Both the position numbers and the translations under genes were made by a program. From positions 1 to 64,000 of the forward strand of contig JAHHHL010000022.1 of assembly GCA_019359375.1 (NCBI GenBank): a stretch of DNA of 64,000 nucleotides, in the 5' to 3' direction. Below, piece by piece: positions 43,347-54,600 of this stretch. Under the pieces are notes generated by a model. The model was not told the DNA's origin. It was given only the letters and a program-made list of their open reading frames with translations, and made no database searches. Position 1 is the first letter of the stretch; each line of letters starts with the position of its first letter. This DNA is from Lyngbya sp. HA4199-MV5. GTDB lineage: Bacteria > Cyanobacteriota > Cyanobacteriia > Leptolyngbyales > Leptolyngbyaceae.

Positions 43347-45260
43347 CTATTCCACAGTTACACTTTTGGCGAGGTTCCTTGGCTGATCCACATCCAAACC
43401 CCTGCGTGCGGCAATGTGATACGCCAGCAGTTGCAGGGGAATGACGGTGACGATCGGCGACAGAAGCTCATCCACATGGGGCACGGGAATTAAGGTGTCA
43501 AAGGTTTCGGCGGCTTCATGTTCATCCATGGGTGTGACACCAATCAGGCGAGCATCGCGTGCCTTTGCTTCTTGAGCATTAGAGAGCACTTTTTCAAACA
43601 CCGTTCCAGGCATGGCGATCGCCACCACAGGTACCTTGGCATCCAACAGGGCGATCGGTCCGTGCTTCATTTCGCCTGCGGGATAGCCTTCGGCATGGAT
43701 GTAGCTGATTTCTTTAAGTTTGAGGGCACCTTCGAGGGCGATCGGAAAATTGATGCCGCGTCCTAAAAAGATGAAGTCTTGCGTTTCAGCAAAATCATGA
43801 GCGAGTTGTTCGATGTAGCGTTCCTGGCTTTCGAGCACCACTTCAATCTGCGACGGAAGCTGCTGTAAACCTGCCAGCAATTGTTCAAGCTGGGTGGGTG
43901 CAATAACCTGGCGATGCTGTGCAAGGTCGATCGCCAGACAGTAAAACGCCATCAATTGCGCGACGAAGGTTTTCGTGGCGGCTACACCAATTTCAATCCC
44001 CGCGTGGGTGTCAATCATATTGGGCACTAAATCTCCCAACGAACTTTCGGGACGGTTGGTGATGCCTAATAGGCGCGCTTGAAATTCTGCTGAGTGTCCC
44101 GATCGACGTTGCTTCTCCATTGCCAACGCTGCCAGCGTATCGGCAGTTTCGCCCGATTGCGTCACGCCGATGGTGAGGGTGTGAGAAGTCAGCGGTGCAG
44201 GCGCGTAGCGAAACTCAGACGCATACTGTACAGAGGTTGGAATCTCAGCAATTTGTTCTAGCAAGTACTTGCCAACCAGAGCCGCGTGCCAACTGGTACC
44301 ACACGCCAAGATTTGAATGTGCTGCAAATCGGCATACAGGTCAGCAGGCAGATTCAGGCGAATGGGTGAATGGGTGTGATCGGCGGCTGTCCAATGGGTA
44401 TCGATATAGGTTTCCAGACACGATCGCACCACTCCTGGCTGCTCATAGATTTCCTTGAGCATGAAGTGTTTGAAGCCCTGCTTCTCTACCATCACCGGAT
44501 TCCAGTTGAGGGTGCGAGGCGTTTTCTTCAAGCGCTGCCCTTCAAAGCTGTAGACCTCAACGCCCAGCGGTGTCATTCGTGCCAGTTCGCCGTTATCCAG
44601 GGTTAGCACCGCACGAGTATAGGGGACGATCGCAGGCGTATCCGAGGCACAGTAGAACTCGCCCTGCCCAAAGCCAATCACGACGGGAGCCTGTTGCCGC
44701 GCCACAATCAGTTCATCGGGATAATCGGCGGAGATAACGGCGATCGCAAACGCGCCTTCCAGTCGATTCACCACCTGCCGTACCGCTTCTAAAAACGGTG
44801 ATGGTTGAATTGACACCAGGGGGCTAGTTTCCAGACTTTCTGCCTGCTGTAGCACTTCAGCAATCAGATGTGGCACAACTTCTGTATCGGTATCAGAGCG
44901 AAACTCGCAGCCGCGCTCTTTCAGTTCTTCTCGCAGTTCACGATAGTTCTCAATGATGCCGTTTTGGATCACCGCTATCCGCATCGCCATGTCCATATGC
45001 GGATGGGCGTTGTATTCTTCTGGCTTGCCGTGGGTTGCCCAGCGGGTATGAGCGATGCCAACCCGCGCCGGATTTTCTTCTCCCGCTAATTTTTCTTCCA
45101 GATTGTGTAGCTTGCCCTTAGCACGGACGCAGTGAATGTCGCCTTCCAGCACCGTGGCGATGCCAGCAGAATCATACCCGCGATATTCCAGCTTCCGCAG
45201 CCCTTCGAGCAAAATACCGCTTGCTGCCTGCGTGCCAATATAGCCAACGATTCCGCACAT
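43347..45260 (-). CDS. glmS: Glutamine-fructose-6-phosphate aminotransferase
   Basis: The 637-residue enzyme makes glucosamine-6-phosphate for peptidoglycan and lipopolysaccharide. It has the N-terminal nucleophile Cys2 in MCGIVGYIG, glutaminase motifs (HTRWATHGKPEEYNAHPH), two SIS sugar-isomerase domains (LACGTSWHAALVGKYLLE, GVTQSGETADTLAAL, FLGRGINFPIALEGALKLKEIS), and the C-terminal PRNLAKSVTVE ending. The length is typical. It is a core gene; no glmS ribozyme is expected or seen in cyanobacteria. Confidence 0.97.
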   Translation of the reverse strand: MCGIVGYIGTQAASGILLEGLRKLEYRGYDSAGIATVLEGDIHCVRAKGKLHNLEEKLAGEENPARVGIAHTRWATHGKPEEYNAHPHMDMAMRIAVIQNGIIENYRELREELKERGCEFRSDTDTEVVPHLIAEVLQQAESLETSPLVSIQPSPFLEAVRQVVNRLEGAFAIAVISADYPDELIVARQQAPVVIGFGQGEFYCASDTPAIVPYTRAVLTLDNGELARMTPLGVEVYSFEGQRLKKTPRTLNWNPVMVEKQGFKHFMLKEIYEQPGVVRSCLETYIDTHWTAADHTHSPIRLNLPADLYADLQHIQILACGTSWHAALVGKYLLEQIAEIPTSVQYASEFRYAPAPLTSHTLTIGVTQSGETADTLAALAMEKQRRSGHSAEFQARLLGITNRPESSLGDLVPNMIDTHAGIEIGVAATKTFVAQLMAFYCLAIDLAQHRQVIAPTQLEQLLAGLQQLPSQIEVVLESQERYIEQLAHDFAETQDFIFLGRGINFPIALEGALKLKEISYIHAEGYPAGEMKHGPIALLDAKVPVVAIAMPGTVFEKVLSNAQEAKARDARLIGVTPMDEHEAAETFDTLIPVPHVDELLSPIVTVIPLQLLAYHIAARRGLDVDQPRNLAKSVTVE

Positions 45261-45509
45261 CTGGGGTCACTCCTGCTGAGCCTACATAAGCGTTAATATA
45301 CTCCGTTTTCTTGGTCTTAATGGGGAGTGGGGAATAGGGAGTAGGGAGTGGGGAAGGGATGAGGGATGAAAGATGAGGGCAAAGGCTAAAAGCTGACTGC
45401 TAATCGCTTAATCAGCTTAAAACTCCTTACTCCTCACTCCTCACTCCTCTCTGCCAATTCAAAACTCAAAACTTGCTGCGCCTTTCGGCAGTCTGCTCTA
45501 AGCGATCGA
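45261..45509. repeat. Simple-sequence-rich intergenic region
   Basis: Short motifs such as GGGGAGTGGGGAATAGGGAG, GGGATGAGGGATGAAAGATG and ACTCCTCACTCCTCACTCC form long, low-complexity stretches. Their relatives occur at 46390-46460, 48497-48718, 60768-60943 and 62222-62530. No coding sequence. Confidence 0.7.
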
Positions 45510-46289
45510 TCAGGCACGTTTGCAAGCTGAGACAGCCGAGGGCGCAAAACTCCCAAATGTGACGGCTTTAAGCGCAAAATCTCGGATGGCATTGTTATGA
45601 AGCTGAACGTTTGTCATGCCATGATGCTCAAAATAGTGTGCATATTCAGCTTGATGGATGATATCTGACAAAACGACTCTGCCATTTGGTTTGAGGACTC
45701 TCACAATTTCATCAAGTGCTTTTTTGCGATCGACCTCAGCTTCTACGTTATGAACCGCCCAACTTGAGAGCACCACATCAAAGTAGTCGTCTGGAAACGG
45801 CAATTGACGCATATCGGCTGTTTTGATTTCAACGCGCTCTGTCACCCTTTCTGTTACAGCATTTGCTAATGCTGCCGCCGCACTATTGTTGGCTTGATCA
45901 TGCTGTTGCCATAGGTCAATGCCGATCGCTTTGCCAGTCGTCAGCCGCTTTGCCGCCCCAACTAGCATTAAACCTCGTCCACAACCGACATCAAGCACAC
46001 GCTCGTTACCTGACCACGGCACAAGATCCAGCAGTTTATCTCTATCCTTTAACTTCATGACTTTACTGCCATAGAGCATGAAGCAACCCATGCCAAGCAA
46101 GTAGGTGGCTGCAATACCTGATAGCGTACCGACGACTATTTTGAGAATCTGCCCTAATAGCGATGAGAACAGCACGACAAGAAAGATTGCGAGTGCAACA
46201 GCACCAGCGCTAAAAAAGAAGCGCACTAGACCAGGCGCATCAATGCCATAATTCGGTCTGCTTTGAATTTGAGCATTTTCAGCCATCAC
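45510..46289 (-). CDS. Membrane-anchored SAM methyltransferase
   Basis: The 259-residue protein has two N-terminal membrane helices (FFFSAGAVALAIFLVVLFSSLL, IVVGTLSGIAATYLLGMGCFMLY). A class I SAM domain follows: VLDVGCGRGLMLVGAA, GIDLWQQHDQ, FDVVLSSWAVHNV, VRVLKPNGRVVLSDI. It is UbiE-like in its C-terminal fold, so lipid, quinone or sterol-type substrates are plausible, without proof. It runs antisense to the Coq4-like region with a 180-base gap. Confidence 0.75.
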   Translation of the reverse strand: MMAENAQIQSRPNYGIDAPGLVRFFFSAGAVALAIFLVVLFSSLLGQILKIVVGTLSGIAATYLLGMGCFMLYGSKVMKLKDRDKLLDLVPWSGNERVLDVGCGRGLMLVGAAKRLTTGKAIGIDLWQQHDQANNSAAAALANAVTERVTERVEIKTADMRQLPFPDDYFDVVLSSWAVHNVEAEVDRKKALDEIVRVLKPNGRVVLSDIIHQAEYAHYFEHHGMTNVQLHNNAIRDFALKAVTFGSFAPSAVSACKRA

Positions 46290-46469
46290 TTAGCCTTGCG
46301 TTGCATGAGAAATACCTTCAATAAAATAGTACATCCGCTCATGCTGTTCAAGTGTTAACAAGCACAATTTCAATCCGTATTAGTTAAAGGCTTGCAGCAT
46401 CACTCCTGCCTCCTGCCTTCTGCCTCCTGCCTTCTGCCTCTTGCTTTCTGCCCTCTGCCTTCCTCCCCT
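46290..46469. repeat. Short simple-sequence gap (CTGCCTCCTGCCTT type)
   Basis: This gap is partly made of the repeated CTCCTGCCTTCTGCCTCCTG motif family. No gene; likely promoter for the methyltransferase. Confidence 0.5.
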
Positions 46470-46979
46470 CTAATCCCATGCGCCTGCATTTTGAATGCCA
46501 TAGTCCGATCGCAGCGATTCCAAATCTCGATCGAGCACCGTTTTAGGATCGATCGCGGCATCAATTTTCTTTTGTACAGCCAGTCCTTGCTTAACGCCCT
46601 TGAGGTACAGTCGGCAGACCTGCACAGGGTTATGGTAAATACCGCCCCACGCTTTTCCTTGCATGGATTGCCACAGCAGTTCTAGAAACACGACAAAGCT
46701 CTGCGCGTAGTAGTACCAGGGACGTTTCCAGGTCAGGGATGTGAGTAAAAAGCCGATGAGCTGAAGCTCTTGTTCCAGTGCGGTGCTGTAGCCTGTGACG
46801 ACGTGCATGATGTCGTGGCGCTGCATGTCACACCAGGGAATGAGCATGATGCCAACTCGCAGGTCTTGATCGCGCACAAAGTCAGGGTTTGCCTGGTAGT
46901 AATGCTCTAACCCCTGCCGGAGTGTGACAGGTTGAGAAGACTGGCTGGTTGCTAAGTTGATATTGGCGATCGCGTCCAT
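46470..46979 (-). CDS. Coq4-family protein
   Basis: This 169-residue protein carries the Coq4 zinc signature HDxxH(x11)E: RHDIMHVVTGYSTALEQE. Helices around it match the family (LRVGIMLIPWCDM). In proteobacteria and mitochondria Coq4 supports ubiquinone synthesis; cyanobacteria make plastoquinone, so the local role must differ, perhaps handling a lipid intermediate. It lies between a methyltransferase and a divergent KAS III-diiron gene, which suggests a small biosynthetic cluster. Confidence 0.8.
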   Translation of the reverse strand: MDAIANINLATSQSSQPVTLRQGLEHYYQANPDFVRDQDLRVGIMLIPWCDMQRHDIMHVVTGYSTALEQELQLIGFLLTSLTWKRPWYYYAQSFVVFLELLWQSMQGKAWGGIYHNPVQVCRLYLKGVKQGLAVQKKIDAAIDPKTVLDRDLESLRSDYGIQNAGAWD

Positions 46980-47374
46980 TGCAGATTTTTCTAAGCGTCA
47001 GCTCCAGTCTGCTCTAAATTGATTACTCAACACTTAATCGCGTGACAGTGAGCAAAAGTGTCACAAATTTTAGGAAAATTCTACGCGAAATTACTAGAGT
47101 CAAACTATCAACTTTACAGTTAAGTTAGTCTTTTTTGAAATCCACGTAGTCTAATTTTGAGACCTCGTGGCGAAAGACGTTTTGACTTGACCGATCCAGG
47201 AAACGTTTCTGTACATTGTTTGATTGACTAGCTTGTAAAAAGTTCCGAAATGGACAAAGCTGTCGATGATGAGATGTTTTAACGAGTGCTTCGGTTCAGA
47301 ATCGTAGCTTCTGAATGCTTTAAATCAGGGCAATACTGCCCTCAAACTGTAATCGTTCACAAAAAGAGTCACAT
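46980..47374 (+). promoter_or_regulatory. Promoter region between Coq4-like and KAS III-fusion genes
   Basis: This 395-base divergent gap is AT-rich in its middle (about 47040-47130). No coding sequence or clear operator was seen. It should hold both divergent promoters. Confidence 0.4.
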
Positions 47375-49375
<2,001 letters not shown>

Positions 49376-49485
49376 TATACGAACCGCTGAAACGTAGAGC
49401 GCGCGGAGAACTTAAAACTCTGCGACCTCTGCGCCTCAGCGGTAGTTCCTCTGTTTCAGTTAAAAACTCTATCCTGTTGATCGCC

Positions 49486-50424
49486 ATGAGCCAAGCTGAA
49501 TTAATCTCACAAGAGTTAGAAACCCCTATTCCATCACAAGTCGCGCAATCGTACACACCCGAACCGCACGATCGCGCTAACCCCAATGCCTGGGATGCGC
49601 TGTATGTGGATCAGGCGATTCCAGTAGACCCGATCGCCAAAGGTTACATGATTCGGGACTTGCGAAACTGGACACGCAGTTATTTATTAGTGCCGATCGC
49701 GTTCCTTGCAAATCTGCTGCTGGCGGTCATTATGACGGTGAAGCGATTATTACCGTTTCAATTCAGCAACTACACGCTAATGCATCGATCGGCAACCTGG
49801 TTTCTCAATACCTTTGTCTCGCCTGAAGCCTGCTACCTGATCGTGCGGCACCTTTGCCTGGGTTCCAACATTGTGAATTTCTTGATTGATAATGGACCTG
49901 ATCCAACCATTGAAAAATCTCAACTTTATCCGCGCACCGTTGGCGATCTGGCAGAGAATGCGTTTCTGGAACACGATTTGATCCTGTACAACTTCGTGCT
50001 GGATTACAACAAGGCACAGCGCGAAACCCCTCACTGGATGCAGCAAGTGCAGGCGCGGGGATTGAATTTTGACAGCATTCAGTCAGTGCAAGTGGATATT
50101 GATTTCACCAAACGACGCTGGTTACGAGTGCTGGATCTGGAGTCGGCGATCGAACTCTTCAAGGTCTTCTATTCACTCTGTCTCACCAGCGACGAATTTG
50201 AACGGGCTGTGCTCTCGCTCGAATTTGACGAAAACTTTGGCTGCTACATCAGTGCGCTCACAGGCGACTACAACTGGAACCACGTCATCACCAATCGTCA
50301 TCCACTCGCGCCCGAAAGTCCGTTTGCGGCGGCGCGTAATCTCTTACTCCACGGCATCATTTCAGAATACCTGCACCGTTATCTAGAATTGCGAAAGGAA
50401 ATGGCAGCGGTTAGCGATCGCTAA
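49486..50424 (+). CDS. Hypothetical protein, possible partner of the KAS fusion
   Basis: From ATG 49486 the 312-residue protein begins SQAELISQELETP, has a hydrophobic region near 80-95 (YLLVPIAFLANLLLAVIMTVKRL), and continues with conserved-looking segments HRSATWFLNTFVSPEACYLIVRHL, IEKSQLYPRTVGDLAENAFLEHDLILYNFVLDYN. Histidines near acidic residues (ENAFLEHD) could bind metal. I cannot assign a family. It follows the KAS fusion after 110 bases in the same direction, so co-transcription is likely. The last 14 bases overlap the convergent LapA gene. Confidence 0.6.
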   Translation: MSQAELISQELETPIPSQVAQSYTPEPHDRANPNAWDALYVDQAIPVDPIAKGYMIRDLRNWTRSYLLVPIAFLANLLLAVIMTVKRLLPFQFSNYTLMHRSATWFLNTFVSPEACYLIVRHLCLGSNIVNFLIDNGPDPTIEKSQLYPRTVGDLAENAFLEHDLILYNFVLDYNKAQRETPHWMQQVQARGLNFDSIQSVQVDIDFTKRRWLRVLDLESAIELFKVFYSLCLTSDEFERAVLSLEFDENFGCYISALTGDYNWNHVITNRHPLAPESPFAAARNLLLHGIISEYLHRYLELRKEMAAVSDR

Positions 50425-50800
50425 TTCCATCTGAGTCGATCGCCCTTACTTCAACCGTCTGTTTCACATTCTCCAACTGGTCATTCCGCTCTTTCAACGC
50501 CGCATTCTCTTGCTCCAGCGATGTGTTCAACCGCTCTAGCTCACCGTTGCGTTGCTCCAGGCTTGTCAGTTGCTTGTTCGTCCGCATAGTACGAAGACCG
50601 CGTCGCGCACTGTTCCATAAACTGAGTAACCCGATCAGCGCTGCGCCGATGAGGGCAGACACCACGATGACAAGGGACAGTGAGATGTTGCCGCTTTCAA
50701 GGGTGAAGAACCTGACATTGACAGGCTGGGGATTTTGCACCCCAAAGAGAACCATGATGATGGAAAGCACTATCATCAGGATGAGTACGAGAATGCCCAT
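50411..50800 (-). CDS. LapA-domain (DUF1049) membrane protein
   Basis: The 129-residue protein has two N-terminal helices (ILVLILMIVLSIIMVLFGVQN and LSLVIVVSALIGAALIGLLSLW) and a LapA/DUF1049 domain with PQPVNVRFFTLESGNISLSL between. A coiled coil follows (LEQRNGELERLNTSLEQENAALKERN). LapA-type proteins help assemble envelope complexes. It runs convergent to the preceding gene. The function is inferred from the domain alone. Confidence 0.8.
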   Translation of the reverse strand: MGILVLILMIVLSIIMVLFGVQNPQPVNVRFFTLESGNISLSLVIVVSALIGAALIGLLSLWNSARRGLRTMRTNKQLTSLEQRNGELERLNTSLEQENAALKERNDQLENVKQTVEVRAIDSDGISDR

Positions 50801-50889
50801 AGCAGCGTCTTGGTGAGGACAGAGGATAGGGTCGATCGTACCACTCTGCGCTGGAGACGCTCATTCACTCAAACCCTGCACTTTCGTGT

Positions 50890-51020
50890 TACCCCGCCCT
50901 TGAATAAATTCAGGGCTAATGGCTAAAACCCATTGAAATGGGTTGAAATGGTTGTCTGTTGGGTATCTTAGTCCGTTTCAACGGACTTCGTTCTGTTAGC
51001 CCGCAATTCATTGCAGGGCG
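50890..51020. repeat. Palindrome cluster in intergenic DNA
   Basis: Four hairpins follow one another: CGCCCTTGAATAAATTCAGG, AACCCATTGAAATGGGTT, AGTCCGTTTCAACGGACT and GCCCGCAATTCATTGCAGGG. This array-like block looks like a repeated non-coding cyanobacterial element, possibly a decayed insertion-sequence end. No gene was seen in 50801-51046. Confidence 0.6.
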
Positions 51021-51046
51021 GTGCTGAGCGTGGTGAAAGCTTTCAA

Positions 51047-51660
51047 TCAAGCAAACAACTCTGCAACCGAAATGCTGAAGCCTTGCAAGACGGTTTGAGT
51101 GCTCACGGTTTCAGCTTCGGTGAAAATCAACGATCTGTCGGCTGTCATGATGATGACGATCGCATTCTCAGGAAACAGCAACCAGATTTCCTGACAGCCC
51201 GATCGCAAATACTCCCGCGCCTTGCTAAATAACGCTTCTGACGCGTCCTCTGGCGAAGCAACTTCTACAATTAGGGGAAACTTTGCGGCAAAATGGCTGG
51301 CATTCCATATTGCTCCGCCAGTTCCACCGTCATGTAGGCAACATCGGGACGACGAATTTGCTCAACCGTCGCACAGGGAGGCGAAACCAGCACTTTCCCC
51401 TTCCGCTGATTTGCCTTTACAAACTTAAGCCATTCGCTACTCAGGTTTCCTTGAACCAAACCATGCTGAAGTGTCCTACCCGTTTTCTCAACCAGCACCC
51501 CGTCCACGTATTCCATCAGCGACGGTAGGACGGCATTAGTTTGCAGTAATTCAGCTACCGTTGCGCCTTGCGAGAAACCGGGTTTCTGGACGTAGCCTGA
51601 ATGTTGAGACGGCATATTTTCGTGGAGAAACCCGGTTTCTGTGCCAGCCATAACCTGCAT
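51047..51660 (-). pseudogene. Uma2-family (PD-(D/E)XK) protein, frameshifted
   Basis: The first frame ends at 51271 in LAEQYGMPAILPQSFP. The next frame continues AAKFPLIVEVASPEDASEALFSKAREYLRSGCQEIW to a stop at 51047. A single base lost near 51285 splits the Uma2/DUF820 endonuclease-like domain; the restored junction reads LPAKFPLIVEV. N-terminally the frame includes two 15-base palindromes of the AGAAACCGGGTTTCT type, so the start is uncertain. Uma2 genes are abundant and often broken in cyanobacteria. Confidence 0.8.
51573..51640. repeat. Pair of palindromic repeats AGAAACCGGGTTTCT / AGAAACCCGGTTTCT
   Basis: Two 15-base palindromes lie 53 bases apart inside the broken Uma2 start region. 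They belong to a family common in cyanobacterial intergenic DNA and probably contributed to the false N-terminal codons. Confidence 0.7.
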
Positions 51661-51684
51661 CGCTGAACTCTGTGTACCTCTATT

Positions 51685-54600
51685 ATGGATGTGCAGTCAG
51701 TAGAACCAATGACAGTAGTGAGTAATCCCGTTTCAGCCCCAGGCGATCGACTTTCGGAAGCCATTACGCGCCTCCGTAGCCTCACCCAAACCAGCATTCA
51801 GTCAGGGTGGCGCTACTGCGATGCAGATTTGCCGATCGCCCACGCAACCCAGCCCGACACCTGGCATAACTGGGCGATCGCTCCCCTCAACGCGAAAGAT
51901 CACATCGCCTGGACAAAAGGCGAACACGTCCGCTGGCTCGGTCAACTCGTCACCGTGCCCCACGACTTAGCAGGCTACCCGCTAGAAGGACTGACCCTCC
52001 GACTAGCCCTGACCTGGTGGGCGATCGATGCCCAAATTTTTGTCAACGGTGCCCTAGTGCAAGCAGGCGATCTGTTTGACTGCGTGACCCGCATCTGCCT
52101 GAGCGAAACCGTCACACCTGGAGATCAGTTTGCGATCGCCCTTCGCCTGGTCAGCCCCGGACACGATGATGGTGCCCTCGTGCGATCGGTCTGCCACTAT
52201 GAGAGTTCTGATGAGCACCCCGAACCCAGCTTCATTGCCGACGAACTCGACATCCTCCGCCTCTACCTCCAAACCTTCGCCCCCGAAAAGCTAGATCTCC
52301 TTGCCCAAGCCGTTACCCAAATCGACTGGTCAACCCTCCCCTCTCCCTCTGCTTTCTCCTCTCTCTCCAACAAGCTGGCACAACTGCTAGGCAAGCTTAA
52401 GCCTGCCTCCTCCGCTTCCCTTGCTCCCTCCGCCCGCAAACCCTTCGACCAAATCCTCGCCAAATTACGCGATCGCCTCCTCCCCCTCTCCCCCCTCCTC
52501 AAACAGCGCCGCATTCGCCTCCTCGGACACGCTCACCTTGACATGGCATGGCTCTGGACAGTTGCCGAAACCTGGAATGCTGCCGAACGCACCTTCGAGT
52601 CTGCCCTGAACCTGCAACAAGACTTTCCCGAACTCACCTTCTGCCATTCCACCCCGGCACTCTATGAGTGGATTGAGCAAAACCGTCCTGCGCTATTTGA
52701 GCGGATTCAACAGGCGATCGCAGACGGATGGTGGGAACCTGTGGGCGGACTGTGGATCGAGCCAGAACTCAACCTCATCAGCGGCGAGTCAATGGTGCGG
52801 CAAGTGCTGTACGGTCAGCGCTACTTTCAAGAGAAGTTCGGCAGCATCAACCGTATGGCGTGGCTACCCGATAGCTTTGGCTTCACCTGGCAGCTCCCGC
52901 AGATTCTCAAGCAGGGCGGCATCGATTACTTCGTCACCCAAAAACTGCGCTGGAACGACACCACCCAATTTCCCTACGAAGTGTTTCAGTGGCAGGCACC
53001 CGATCGTACCAAGATCTTCAGCCTCATGTCCGCGCCGATCGGTGAAGGCATCGACCCCATCAAAATGGCAACCTACGCCTGCGAGTGGGAAACCAAAACA
53101 GGCATCCCTGATGTCCTCTGGCTCCCCGGAGTTGGCGATCATGGTGGTGGTCCCACCCGCGATATGCTCGAAATCGCCCGCCGCTGGCAGCGATCGCCCT
53201 TCTTCCCCCAGCTAGAATTCTCCACTGCCCTCGACTATCTGCAAGACCTCGAAGCACATTACACACCTGACGCAGCTTCAAGCATCCCCGCTGATGTCTC
53301 GAACATCGTGAACGCACCTCAGACCATCACGAACGAACCTCAAAGCATCACCGCTGAACCTCAAAGCATCGCCGCCGAACCTCTGAGTATCAGCCGTGAA
53401 TCTCAAAGCGTCACCAGTGAGCCTCAGAACATCAACGTCGAACCTCAAAGCGTCACCAGTGAACCTCAGAGTATCAACGCCGAAGCTCAAAGCATCAACA
53501 CCGAAGCTCAACCATTTACGAGTGAATCTCAAAGCATCAACGCTGAAGTGCAAAGCATCAACGCCAACTCTCAGAACTTAGAACTCAAAACTCAAAACTC
53601 AAGACTCTTCCCACCCCACACACCACACCACACCCCCCACTCCCTCCCCCTCTGGCACTCCGACCTCTACCTCGAATTCCATCGCGGTTGCTACACCACC
53701 CACGCTGATCAGAAGCAGTTCAACCGACGCTCGGAACAGTGGCTATATCAAGCTGAACTGTGGGCATCACTGGCAACTATTAGCGCAGGCGTTGAGTATC
53801 CTAAAGCAGAGCTAGAAGATGCCTGGAAGAAAGTGCTGTTCAATCAGTTTCACGACATTCTTCCTGGATCATCTATTACAGAAGTGTTTGATGACGCTAA
53901 TAAGGCTTGGAGAGACGTTGAGCAAGTTGGACGCGATCGCATTGAGCAATCACTTAATGCGATCGCGTCTCAAATCTCTCTTCCGCCATCACCTCACCCA
54001 AATGCTAGAGCAATCGTGATCTTTAACCCCTGTAATTGGGAGCGATCAGCGATGGTAAGTACAAATATCACCCAAAAGCCTACCAGTGCTAAAATGCTCA
54101 CCGAATTTGAAGACCTTGAGGAAGGTCACTTTTATGATTGGCAAATGTGTGACTTAGAGGGTCGAGTCGTTGAAGCACCATTCTGCATCTTCACAAAACA
54201 AATTGATAGTTACGGCTACGGTTGGGGACTCACGTTTCTTGCTGAAAATATCCCTGCACTTGGCTATCGCTCCTTTTGGGTCTATCCTCATCCAAAGCAG
54301 CGCATTGGGAAGCTTCCTGTAGAAGATCCTGTTTTGGAAAATGAATTTCTGCGCGTTGTGGTCGATCAAACAACAGGTGAACTATCCAGCATTTTTGACA
54401 AAATCAACCAGCGCGAAGTTCTCAGCGCTCCAGGAAATCAGCTACAGGCTTTTCGAGATGAAGAACAGTATTGGGATGCCTGGAATATTGATCCGAATTA
54501 CGAAGAAAAGCCTCTGCCATCGGCTGAAACGCTGGAAGTATACTGCTGGAGAACCAGCGTCAGGCAGAACAACTCGCTAACAAACAGCGTTCATGTGAGT

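Noticed and set aside
53278-53553. 91-codon minus-strand frame inside the mannosidase gene
   Set aside because: It is the antisense reading of the in-frame 21-bp repeat.
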